Positions 1 to 12,600 of a DNA stretch of 64,000 nucleotides are shown one piece after another. Under the pieces are notes generated by a model. The model worked only from the letters and a program-made list of their open reading frames with translations, had not been told where the DNA came from and did no database searches. Location: positions 62,001-126,000 of the forward strand of contig VXBA01001784.1 in the NCBI GenBank assembly GCA_013399895.1. The letters are read 5' to 3'. Each line of letters opens with the position of its first letter. Positions within the stretch are counted from its first letter, which is position 1. This DNA comes from Serilophus lunatus. Taxonomy: Eukaryota; Chordata; Aves; Passeriformes; Eurylaimidae. A program made the translations under genes and the position numbers.

Positions 1-298
1 GATTCTACGCAGACAAACTAGCCGGATGCATGTTTTTATACAGTTTGAATAGTGAATGGAACAGTACTCCAGAGAAAGATCTACAAGTGACCTTTCATCA
101 TCATCTAGGATCAACCCACTAACATACTAAGCTTCTGGCATGCAAGATAATTACCATTATTTGTTGTGTCAACTGTCATGTACATTTTTTTCTCCTTTAA
201 CATAAAAGCCTGTAAACATCTTCTGTGACAGGTGAGGCACCTGAACCAAAGGCCAAATACAGATGTGCATAAAATGTTTCCCTTTTTTAAACAGTTCT
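1..298 (-). other. COL14A1: 3' flank / presumed COL14A1 3' UTR (start)
   Basis: These are the bases directly downstream of the stop codon on the gene strand. I see no AATAAA or ATTAAA on the minus strand here, so the polyadenylation site is probably beyond the window edge. No other feature is visible. Confidence 0.6.
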
Positions 299-618
299 TC
301 AAGAGGGTTTTTTTCTATTTGCCTTTGTGTGTACTGGAGTCTTGGCGCTCCTTTTGGCTATCTTCCTTGCGAAGCGACTGATTCCTGGGGATCTCAGTTC
401 AACGGCTTCCATCTCTTCTCGAACAGGAGTAAACTCTGGTTGAGCAAGATGAGGTGATGGATAGGACTGGGAGTATGGGGATGGTAAGGGGTAGGACCCG
501 TGAACTACGTACGGCTGTTGCTCACCATCATAAAGGTCCTCAGGATCATAGATTTGGTAGGAGTTATGTGGCAACTGCACTACTGGGATGTCTTGATCAG
601 TTGGCTCACCGTATCCAC
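299..618 (-). CDS. COL14A1: COL14A1 exon 33 (last): NC1 tail and stop
   Basis: The exon has 320 nt and enters in phase 1, completing a Gly codon begun in exon 32. It ends at TGA (299-301). It encodes a Tyr/Pro/Ser-rich stretch ([20 protein letters not shown]), then [20 protein letters not shown], then a basic tail with RKIAKRSAK and NRKKPS. The PEFTPV..ELEA-like block is recognisable in the shorter mammalian NC1. The acceptor reads TTAAG at 619-623, behind a G/T-rich rather than C/T-rich tract, so this 3' splice site is weak. The start at 618 is the only AG that gives the expected frame. Confidence 0.9.
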
Positions 619-3600
619 CTTAACCCACCACCACCAAGAGTATTCATACGGTTAACACAGGAAAAGAGGAGTAGAAAATTAAAGCATTCATTAGGAAATT
701 GACATTTTATATAGAGATATATTTCTGTATCATGTGTGTGAGTATATATATATAATCTTTAAATACACATCTTTTATTCACATAAAGGAACAATGAAAAC
801 ATTTAACAAAACTGATAAGCTGGAGCAATTAGAAACCCACCAACGGACAGCCAAGTTAGTTGGAAACCACCACCAGAACTTGTCAAATGTCCAGTTGTAA
901 CACTGTGCTCATTATACACTGCACACTCTGCCTGCTTTAGCTTATTCCAATTATGGGCTAGAATACATGATTAACAGGCAAAAATGGATCAGGCAATAAT
1001 TTTTAGCAGTGCCAGGAAGCCAAGTGCATGTACAGCAGCTGTAAGTTCATTAGTGGTAGTCAATATCGTTGCTGGAAAGCACAGAGCAGTTCAGCATCCA
1101 TCTCTGACCTTCAGCCCAATGAGACCTGAACCAGAATGAGCCTTTCACCTTCTGGATTGGTAGCCATTGTAAGGGATTGGGCCTTAAAACAGGAAATGAA
1201 CAATGGGGAGGGGAAGTGAGGAGAAAAGGACAGGAAGAGACGACAACAAAAACATTCAGGTAAGTAAAACATACAAATCAGCTCACAGGCAGATTAAACC
1301 ATAAACATCAAACAAATATCCTTTATGTATAACATTTGTAGGGACTAGGGCTTTACTAGTAAATTTTGATTTTAGGTTGGGTGACATCATTTTTGGTAAT
1401 TGTGTTAACTTCCTCTCATGGCCTCTCTGTGGTATAACAAGACGGGAAAGTAGGATACAGAGAAGACTTAGAAAGAATCATTTTCTCCAGATGGCTTCGC
1501 TGGTTAATGACGGACACGTGCATCCCTGTGCCAGGTTACACTACTACGGGTTTAGTAAAGGTCATGCTCTCATGCCACTCAGAGGCACACGGAAGGGGAA
1601 GCTCAGCAACACCTTTGGAAAACTACAGATGTAAAAATTCTGCTGTCGCAAACATTAGGTGGTGGGGGTTCAACACACAGACCATTGAGAGGAACAGGCT
1701 CATACAACTACACAAACATGTACAGGACAAAACCCACTAGGCAGGACTGTTTTACAGGCGGGGATCAGATGGTCACTCTGTTGGGGTTACCTTTTCTGTG
1801 TGCTGCAGTCCCACAAAGTACAGCCCCACTGGACACACAGCTTTTTTAGGGAGCTACCACATTTTAGTGCAAAGTTCACTGGTAGCGTCCATCTTACTTT
1901 GGCTGTTAGAAAATGCCACCCTGGCCTCCACAGATGTCAACTGCTCCGACTCTTGACTACTCACCTCCCATGCCATAACCAGCGCAGGAGGACGGATCAC
2001 AGTACCCTGGTGGACCAGAAGGACCCTGTGAGCCTGGGGGTCCCATGTGACCGGCAGGACCTCGTGGGCCTGGAGATCCTGGTGGTCCTGGGCTCCCAGT
2101 TCGACTTTCTCCTGGGGGTCCTGCATAGAAAGGGGAGATGAAATATCTGAGTAGTGTCTTTCATGAATGGAGGGATTTGAGGCCACCTTTCCCGGCCTGG
2201 GAAACATGGCACTGAGTAGGCTACAAACACTTCTAGGAGACAGCTTGATCAGAGGAGATGGGCATCCTGGCTCTCACTCCCCATGGCAGGCTGAGGGAGC
2301 GAATGCAGCTTCTGGCAGGGAGACACGGTCCTGATGAGCTTCTTCTCTGGCCACTGCTTCATCTTCCTTGCCAGAGAAAGCTTTTAGCCAGAAATTTATA
2401 CTAAAGCAAATGTTTCACCAAGCATCAGACTTCCAGAAAGGCAGTTTCATGGGGGAAGACAGCCATGGATGCCTCCACAAATCTTGATTTCACCCACTCC
2501 CTTTCAATACAGTTTCTGGGTAATGTTGTGTCTTGATACCAGTGCTCTTATGGCCAGAATCAAGTCAATGTAATTTTACTCCTGTTTCAACAGGTCTTGG
2601 ATATCACCCTCTGCTTTTTTGAGGAGCTAAATATAAATCCCTGTGATTAATGTCCTTCCTCACTATACATTTCTCTGTCAACTCACATTTAGGTATGACC
2701 TCGAATCAATGAAAAAACAAGTGCAATTAGTCCAGATTACTTTTTCCCTCTTCCAGAACCCATATCTGGAAAAAATACTAAAAATATTTTAAAAGGTGGG
2801 TTTGGAGAAGCAGTTTATCATAGGGAAAAGGAAAATACTTGTGTGATTGATGACACCATCATGTGGCACATCACAACATCATATTACATAATATGAAAAT
2901 TATGACAGTTAAGGTGCCTGGAACTGCTGACTCTTCTGCTGCTTAAGCCTTAGAAGCAAAGGACAGAGCTGGACTGAGCTGCCTCGCACTTGAATCAGAG
3001 TGATCTAATTCAGATCCTTTAAATGTAATTTTACCTGTAGATCCCGGTGGGCCTCGGGGTCCTTGTGTTCCAACACCTGGATTGCCTTTTTCTCCTTTCT
3101 CACCTGGTAAACCTAAGGAAATAGTATTCAGTCACATTTTGGTCAAAACCGCGGCCAGTGTTTATTATTTAACCAGGACTATGGTTTCATATGATATTTT
3201 TCATCTAAAACCAGATGACAAAGAAGGAGGTGAAAATTAAAAATTACTTTGTTCTTTTCCCATTCCTTCCCTGAAAGCCTCTAAAGGGACATCATTCCTG
3301 AGGTCTTGAACATTCCTGCTGGTTTCATAGAGGTGGTATGCAGAGGCATCAGCTAGTTTCCAGGTTGCACTTCCTGCTGGAAATCTTGCCCTGGACTATA
3401 CCAAACTGCAACTATTGTAAGTCAGAAGAATCTTCAGAGCCTCAAAGCTGTTTATAAACTACTGTGTGGCCCAGAAAAGTCAAACTTTTAATGCTACAGC
3501 TCATTTTCCTTCAAACATTCACCCACCAAAGAGTGGTTCGAGCACAAGATGGTTCTATGCACACATGGCAAGAGTTGTCATGGGTTATGGCAGAATCTTG

Positions 3601-6600
3601 CTAAAATGCAAGCGAGGAGTTTCATCATAGTCAAAATCTGCCCCCCACTAATAACGCCCAATCCAAGTGTTTCCTAGTCGTAGAACTCTGTTATTCCAAC
3701 ATGCACAGCCAGTGTGTTCCTGCACTTGCTCATGGCACTAAATTTGGGTCTGATCAATGGAAATCACAAATCTGATAATCCAGAGAAGGCACTGCCTTCT
3801 TCCAGTTTTCCATCTCCTTCTGCACTACCACTATGGCATCCTATAAAACACATTCTATATGCAGCCATCACAATAAGTGATGTCGAACTGTAGTAGGTGT
3901 CAAAACTATAAATTCCAGACTCTGAGTTTCCAGTGGTGACTTGGAAACTCTTATAAAGTCTGTGTTTGATTTGGATAGTTCAAAGACACCAAATCCAGGC
4001 TGGTTTGTGGGACTTCCCTACCATTTTCCAGACCTCCCTCCCAGCACTGGTAATTGCTCTCCCTGTTTCACAGCTTCCCCAGTTTCAGAGTCAGAGCCAA
4101 TGCAGGGCACCTTCATCAACACAAACCAGAGAGAAAAAGCTGCTGCCCTGGATGGGGCAGTATTAATATTTTCAACTGACTCCTTGACTCCTTCCTTCAC
4201 GCAACTGATATCTCCTAAGCCAAATTAGCTGAAGAACACCTCATTTTTGCAAGGAGTCGTAGAAGATTTGTTTTACCTTCATAAGGTACTTTCTGATGGA
4301 AGCAAATAAGTAAATACAAAGCTAAGCAGGAAAAAAATTGTAATTAAAACCACCCATCACTGGTACAGAATTGCTCACATCAAGTTTATCGCATGGGTTT
4401 CAGTAGCTGCTGAGGAGTTCTGGGTCTTCTATGGAACAAGAAGCTTACAGGGCAACATGTGGTGTGGCCCAACCATAAGGAAAACAGGCCACAGGTTGCT
4501 GCAACCAGCAACTCCACACTCAGCACACCATTTTTAACCAAGGCATGAGAAGCTCTTTGTCTTACCTCTACAAGGCTCTTTGCCACTGTCCTGTCATAGT
4601 TAAGGTATTTCCTATTTCCCTTTTATGCCTTTTATTTCCTTAGATTGCTCAATTGGGGGGGGAGGGGTGGTGATTTCCAGATACCTCTAATTTGCTTAGC
4701 CCTGGCTTTCTTCAAACACATAGAGAAACTCATTTGTTGCAATTCTCAACTTGTGCTGCAGGCCTTGAAAATCCAAACTACCTCTTAACACACATAACCT
4801 GTAAGGAAAGGCTTGCCATTTGCAAAAGGCTAAGTCTGTATATGTGAATTGCTTTTTTCTTAAGAAGGCTGGCCCATGAAAACTATCTGGAATCTACATA
4901 GATACTTAGTACAAGGATCACTGCTTATCCTACTGTTTGATAACATTACTTGCTGACTTCAAGGACAACAACCACAACATTTTCAAATCAGGGCCTTCCG
5001 TGCACTCAATTATTATTCTTAACACACACAAAACCACATACCTGTATGTGATGTTTACAGAATAAAATGGCAGGAAGAAATGCTAAATATGGAACAAATC
5101 TACTCAGGCTAAGAATAAAATGTTCATTTTGGAACAAGTGATAAAGCTCTTGTGCAGGACAAACCTTCTTTGAAATCACATGGATATCAAGATCTTAAGC
5201 AAATACTGAAGGCCAAGAAAAAATCTGCCTCTGGTATATCCTTTAATCTAATTTCCAGTAAAGTTTGCCCAAGTTAAAGAGAACATAAACATTGAAGCAA
5301 GAATATCCTACCCTTAAGGCAAAATGCTTATGAGTTGAAATCAAGCATGCCATGGACTTCCCTAGTGGACTTAACAGACTCACAAACCTCTTGGCTTGCT
5401 TCTAATAAATGACATAACATTCAAAATTCGCCTGAGTCACTTTGCTGTCATTAGAGCACAGCCTACAGAAAGCCAACCAGACAAGCCATCACTCTGTGTA
5501 GGTTCCTGCAGTGGTTAATCACCCTCAGGGAAGAAAGTTTCTATCAAAGTTTGTCATCTGAGTTAGAGTGCCATCAGATCCCAGGAACTGCTGTCTTATT
5601 TGTGCTCTGGACATACTTCAGGAACACCATCAAACTGTCTCTTCTCCTTCACACTAACTACGTTTTCATGTCTTGTCCCCATCCAAAGTAAGCAATGGCT
5701 TTGGTCCAGCCATATGGAGATCACAAGCAACTGAAATCAATTCATTCCAAGGCTCCACTAAAGATAACTCTGATAGCATCAGTTACTAAAAACAAAACCA
5801 AGCTCGTGAACACATTCTCTAGCAATGAAAATTAAATTTCCATGGTGTTGGCACAAAAGGAAATCTTAGGTATTGCTTAGCTAATTTTGAGAATACTGTC
5901 CTGTAAGGAAACTGCAATTCTCCTGAGAGGAGAATATTGCAATTAAGAAAAATTAAACTGCTACCAAAAATGTCCACTTTCAAAGATGTTCAGCTGTGAC
6001 CATAGTGTATAATAACACAGGATTGTGATTTTTTTCTTTTTTAGTCCAGATGAAGCTAAAATTGGAAATAAAAATATTTAATTGACTCAACTGGCAAAAG
6101 TTCCATTTAATTCCTCTGGAATTTTGCCATCCCAGCTATAAACATGTCTTTTGATAACACATAGTTAACGGACTCTTTCATATGAAGCCAGGAAGAAAAT
6201 AAGGATGAGATTGTACTTGAGAACAGTGACTTTCCCAGTGACAGCTTAGGTATTTATTGTACTTTAATCATGGTGGGATGAGGTGAGCGGTTGTAAGTTT
6301 TATGTGTCACTTCAGGTCACATAAGAGCCAAAGTCCATTGAGTAGTAGAACTACACTTTCACAGTATCTGAAAGGTAGCAGTACCTCAGAATAGTTTTTA
6401 CTAGGGCTTTTCCATTTTTCCTCAAAGTTGAGAAAATTACCCATATATTATAAAAATAATTGAAAACAAAAAAGAAAAAAAACCCTTGATGAAGCTTTTG
6501 GGGTTTTGTATTATTTCACAGAGTTTCAAGTACTTCCTGGGCGCTCAGAAGCCAGACACTAGCTGCTTAAGTCCCAGCTGATAAACATAAAATTAGAAGA

Positions 6601-9600
6601 TATTCAAACTAGCTGAAATAAAAATAGAAACCAGTGCTGTGAACTAGTTAAAATAGAGATTAAAAAAGAAATTAAAATAGAGATGAATGTTGTGAATAAT
6701 CAGTGTTTGGGTTTCTATATATTTATGTAAATAAGAGCAAATTTCTAGTAATTTATCTGGAATTATGTACTGTAGGGGCCTGGTAACACAGTATGGCCTC
6801 TTAGCTGGCTACAGACACTGAGAACTGAATCTGTCAAGAGAATGTCTTGTCCTTTCTCCCTGAGGTTGTCTTTCTTGGAAGGACCAGCTCAGTATGTTAT
6901 TAGTGAGAGAATATATCCAGGAATGGGACACCCTGGACCTAGAAGTTCAAGTGGAGGTTTCTAACAGAACTCCAAAACACTCTCTCAATCCAAGTCTCTT
7001 TCCAAAACATCTGGTTAACACTTGGCAGAGTGACAAGGTAGACAAGGGAAAAGAAGCTATTGGCCAGGCAAGTTGGCAGGGAAGTTCACTGATATCTCTC
7101 TCATTGCTGACATTTTCCAGTAAAGTTCTCTTTGGTGCACAATTTATAACCCATTCCACGCTCTGCTTTCCAAAGTGCCCCCTTCTTACAGGTTGGGATT
7201 GAACCTGGCAGGAGAGGCAAGCAGGAAGAAACATTTACCTTGCCCCCCTCCTTTTCTCTTCCCACTCTACCAGCACCTTGCCATTCAACTCAGAGCCAGT
7301 AACAGGTTCTTGTAGTAATCCTACTAATTTGAATGCAATGAACAACACTACTAGACAAGCAAAAAGGTGTTATTTCCATCTAATACCTATTAGTTCTTAG
7401 TACACTTTCTGTAGTGCATTTTCTGAACTTAAAGATGGAGCCTGACTTTTAGATTTGTTAATCTGGCACTGGTTTTGGACATGAAATTGACTTCATATAC
7501 AACCAAAATGGTGACATCAGTGAAAAGAAACACATTGCTTATAAAGACTTCCAAGTGGCTGGCTGGAGATCTTCAAGACAGGACTATACCTTGTGTTTGC
7601 CAACCAAGTTAATTGCAAGCAATGCTTCAGAACATACCAAGGGATGGAGTCTGACTCCATTTACCCTTGTCTCTGTAGTCACTGGAAACTTAAAAATCCT
7701 TCCATCCAGAAGCAGAGAAATTTTAGTTCACTACTTCCCTGTGTGATACGTAGGAATCAAGTGAGAATTGGGAATTCAAAAAAAAACTTCCAGTCATTCT
7801 CCACAAGCATGTGAAGCTGGTTAAAATAATTTTTATTTTTCATTTTTGCATTTTGGGGTTAGCTTAGAGCAGTTATTTAGAAACGAATTCTGAAATATCC
7901 CAAGGGTCTGTAGCAAAATGTATCTTCCTGCTAAATAAAGCGCAACGAAACAACCATACAGCAATCTAAAAATTCAGTTGCTTCTGAAGAAATGAAATCC
8001 TTGAGGACTAATATATTGTTCTAATTTTTTTCTAGTTTCTGAAGGAGCTCCCTCCTTTTTCTTCCAGAGTCTGTTCAAGGCTCATTACGTGAATGTCCTA
8101 AAATCCATTTCCACTTCAAATAAACCAGCCAATTATTTTGTCATTAAGTTTACACGTGGATCCTTTATCCTTGTATCCTTACAGCTTTTAAGCTGTAAGT
8201 ATTGCAAAACACTCCCAACATTTGGCATCACATTTCATGAAAATCTGTAAAGAGCTCTGGCTGATTGATTGTAGTTCTGAAGAATGCTCAATTAGAGCTT
8301 GCTCTCTACCAAGTATGAAACTCCACATATGCACTACCTGCCAAAATCAATCCCTTCTAACATCAGTTATCTACATAGAGAGGAAAAGAGTAATACTCTT
8401 TTTAATCTATTTTTTACTCTTTCTGTACTCACTCTATTGCCAGTGCTGCTTCCTAGACATATCAGCAGTGGGTTAACCCACATCATGTTTCATTTAAATG
8501 ACTGTTCTAATCCCTCTGTGATTTCACAGTAGTATAACATGTGTGTCTGGGTCTCAGCATAACAAATAGATGGATAGATGGGCCAACATCTTCAACAAGA
8601 CCAAGTGCCAGGTCCTACACTTTGGCCACAACAACCTCATGCAGCACTACTGGCTGGGGACAGAGTGGCTGGAGAGCAGCCAGGCAGAAAGGGACCTGGG
8701 AGTGCTGATTGACAGGAAACTGAACATGAATCAGCAGTGTGACCAGGTGGCCAAGAAGGCCAATGGCATCCTGGCCTGTATCAGGAATAGTGTGGACAGC
8801 AGCACCGGGGAAGTGATTCTACCCTTGTACTCAGCACTGGTTAGGCTGCACCTCGAGTCCTGTGTCCAGTTCTGGGCCTCTCTAATTTAGCAAGGATATT
8901 GAGGTGCTGGAGCATGTCCAAAGACAGGTAATGAGGATGGTGAAGGGACTGGAGCACAAGCCCTATGAGGAGCAGCTGAGGGAGCTGAGGTTGTTTAGCC
9001 TGGAGGAGGCTCAGAGGAGACATTATCACTCTCTACAACTATCTGAAAGGAGATTGAAGCCAGGTTGGGGTCAGTCTCTTCTTCCAGGCAACCAGCAGGA
9101 CAATAGGGCACAGTCTTAAGCTGCACCAGAGGAGGTTTAAGTTAGACATTAGGATGTTCTTTAGAGTGGTTAGGCATTGGAATAGCCTACCCAGGAAGGT
9201 GGTGGAGTCACCATCCCTGGAGGTATTTAAGAAGATACTGGATGCGTCCCGGTCTAGTAGACAAGGTGGTATTAGGTTATAGGTCTTTTCCAAATTAGTT
9301 GATTCTGTGAGTCTGTGAAATATAATGGAAAATACTGGACAAGTATCCTTTCTCATAGCCTGGCATTTTTGTTCCTGCATTCCCAAAGTCCTAGCTGGTG
9401 TGAACTGGAACTATTAAGCTCCAGAACTGTTCCTGAACAGAACAGTCTTCATAGCAATTAATTTTTTAAATCCCAGTTAGCAGATTTTGTAACAGCAACA
9501 CCAATTCATTGCTTTTGAATATCACATTTGTCTCTCAGGTTTTAATCACCTCTCATGTGATAGTCTTCAATGCACTTTCACAGTTACAGATCTATTCATT

Positions 9601-12600
9601 ACTACCCCTGTGAGGTTAGTGCTACTCTGGGATACCAAAGATTGACAGGGTTGTATGGAGAGGAAGCTGAACATGGAGCTTGTTTCTTTATTAGACAGTA
9701 CTGGTGGAAGAAAGGAGAAGGGCATCGAGCCTACACATAAGAATACAGAAGAAATTTCTTGTAAATGTTAAGCATGTTACTTCCCTCTGACCTCACCATT
9801 TCTTGATCTTCTCAACCTCTCAAACTAGGAATTTTTCCCTTTTCTTATCAACCTTGCTCCATTCAGACAATCATGACTCAGAAATTTCAAGACTGACACA
9901 TTTCAAGTTATCAGAAAAGCTGCATCTTTCCCCAACATGCACCTGTCAGTTTTTCACTCGACTTTCTTCAGTAGCTCCTTCACTTACACGTTTGAAGCTT
10001 CACCTCTCTTCAGAGTCCTACTAAGAAGGAAGCACGATGTGACGGGACATGCACAATTAGATTCCACCAGTCTTCAGCAGTTTAAGCATCAAACCTCTGA
10101 CTGATCCTGCCAAATGACACTCGGCAAAGCCTTCATGACCTTCATGACAGAGAGTCTCCAGAGCTTTTATTATGGTATGTTAAACTCACCAAGGAACTAG
10201 TGAGAAAATTGTTGCTTTCAGATTTAGACAGGAGACAAAAACCATCAGAATGAATCAGGAAAGGGAGGTATAATTTTCTATGTATGAAGTAGGAAGCCTA
10301 CCTCTTTCTCCTGGTCTTCCTGGTTGACCAGGGCTGCCTGGAAAACCTTGCATGCCTGGTGATCCTTGCTCACCCTGCGGCCCTGGAGCCCCTGGCCGAC
10401 CTGGCTCACCAGGAGGCCCTGCGATGGTTCGTGTTGAGACAGACTGGCTTGGAATCTGGTTCAGAATTGAGTTGTATCTTGCCATATGACCTGTTAGGAA
10501 AAAAAATGTCATAATTTTCAAGTTGCAGTGGAAAATCTGGTTCAGCAAAGTTTTAACAGAGCACGGGCAGGTTGTCAAGGCTCTGGTCTGTCAGGCTTTG
10601 ATATTTGAAGTTGTGAGCTTGTTGATAGAGAAACAGTAGTTTAAGGAGTACACAGAAAATGGAAGAACTCTTGTGTGGAATTTTATTTCCTTACTTTGGT
10701 AAGGTTTTTGGGTTTATTTAATTTTATTCTATAAAAATTTAAAATTGTTACAGCAGAAGATTCTGTATACTGTAAATAGCTTGGAGAGAATTACAGCTTT
10801 TCTTACATGGTTGATGCTAAATAGCACTACTTAGACATAAATCCAATTGAACATAAATCTAGTTGGAACATAAATCCCGACTGTCTAGCCTAAAACAAAC
10901 AGATCACCTTAGATACTTTGAAAAGCATCATATTTACAAGTAATTGTGGAAGGAAAAGATCCATTCTAGAGATAGAAACATATGAACTCTTGATGTACTT
11001 GCCCTGGATGAGCTGTTCACACACTTGACGAGCAACAGCCCGAACCATTGCTTGGGACTGGAGATCACCCTGGATAACAACAGCACCAGTTCATAATTTT
11101 TTTGCATCATTTCTGTGTTGAAAGCACTTTACAGCAACGAAAGACATTTATTGCTGCTTAGAGATTGTATCCTTACAGATGAGAAAAAAGCGCCAAAGAA
11201 ATTCTAGGATTTCACTGGTTTCCATTACTGTTTTCAGACAGTAAGAAGAGGTCTGAGAAGATAACAAGATAACGAGCAGATAATGAGAGATTTGGAGATA
11301 CGCTTAATGCCTCATACTTCTCACCTTCAAACTATTAATGTAGCTATTTATATAAGACCATGTCTGGAAAAGAAGGAAAGTTTGCTTCATTGCAAATAGA
11401 AAACTATTGTGCCTGTAAACACAGGGAAAAATAAATTGTTGGAAAAAGGTTTTTGTGAGACAGAGGGCCAAACAAGAAAAAAAATATGGCTGATGTGAAC
11501 ATAGACTTACCCGCTCACCCCTTTCACCCTTAGCTCCAGGAGGACCCTATGGAAAGATTCAATACAAAATTAATTCCCATTTTGTTCTGCTCAAAATTTT
11601 TAACACCTAAACATTGTCTCTTTTGCAGATGCACGGTAAAAGAAGAAAAAAACCCAATAAAAAAAGCTCCACTGTTATGTGGCAGTAACAAATACACTTC
11701 CATTTCAGTACAAAACAAAAAGTTCACCTTTGGCAATTACATGGGAACAATGACTCTCTCACATGTTTATTACACACTGAATTCACTTGTTTAAAATGGC
11801 AGCAGGGGCAGGCATTCGTTTCAGATGGCTGAAATTGGCCCAATTATGAGAAAATAGCAGTTTGAAATTTGTGGCATTTGCTGCACTGAGACTCTGCATC
11901 CGCTATGAACAGAGTCAGCAATGGGATCAAACTGTACAGAAGATTACATATGACATTAAAGATAATGTAATACTGTAATGATGTTAAAGGCTATTATGGA
12001 TTGGAACAAGTTGTCTAAGGCAGTTAGAACTTCACCAATGGCAGTTTTTGGAGTAGGCTACACATTTCTCAGGAAATCCTGAAGCAAGGAAATGTCTGCA
12101 TGAACAGGCAAGCAGCTGACTGCTGATACATGGTTAAAGCACAGCTTATTCTACCCTGGGAAAGAAGAAACTCTTAAAAAGACTCCAAGATTAGCCTCTT
12201 TTCTATTACTTTACCTTTTGAGAAAGACAGTTGTTAAAGCTCAGTAATTTTTCACCCATCTAGCTGTTTTTTCTAAACTGCTAGAGTCTAAACAGGCACA
12301 GCAGAGCTCTTATATGACTCACAGGAATATCTACTCTAGGAAATTTAGTTCAATATCTGGAACATGTGTTTGGACAGGAACTTAATAGTCTACATGTTAT
12401 ATATTGATAGTAATAACTTACATAGCTCATCAAATCTTCTTAGTAGATTTCATGATTACATTAAGAAACTATGCAGAACTGGGCATTAAGTTATTATCTT
12501 TGCTTATATATTATCAGTCATTTTTCCTTAACCAAATAAAAATGCTTGCATTGCCCTAAATCTCCAAACCAAACTGGACTTTGAAAAACAATTTCTATTC

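Noticed and set aside
1377..1740. Possible alternative NC1 exon in intron 32
   Set aside because: The open frames are on the plus strand; on the minus strand I found no frame with collagen-like or NC1-like text and proper splice sites.
1854..2230. Minus-strand open frames overlapping exon 32
   Set aside because: They lack Gly-X-Y periodicity and are out-of-frame readings of the COL1/NC1 exon.
8570..9386. Open frames on both strands near 8.5-9.4 kb as host genes
   Set aside because: The plus-strand frames are CR1 ORF2 remnants and the minus-strand ones are their antisense shadows.
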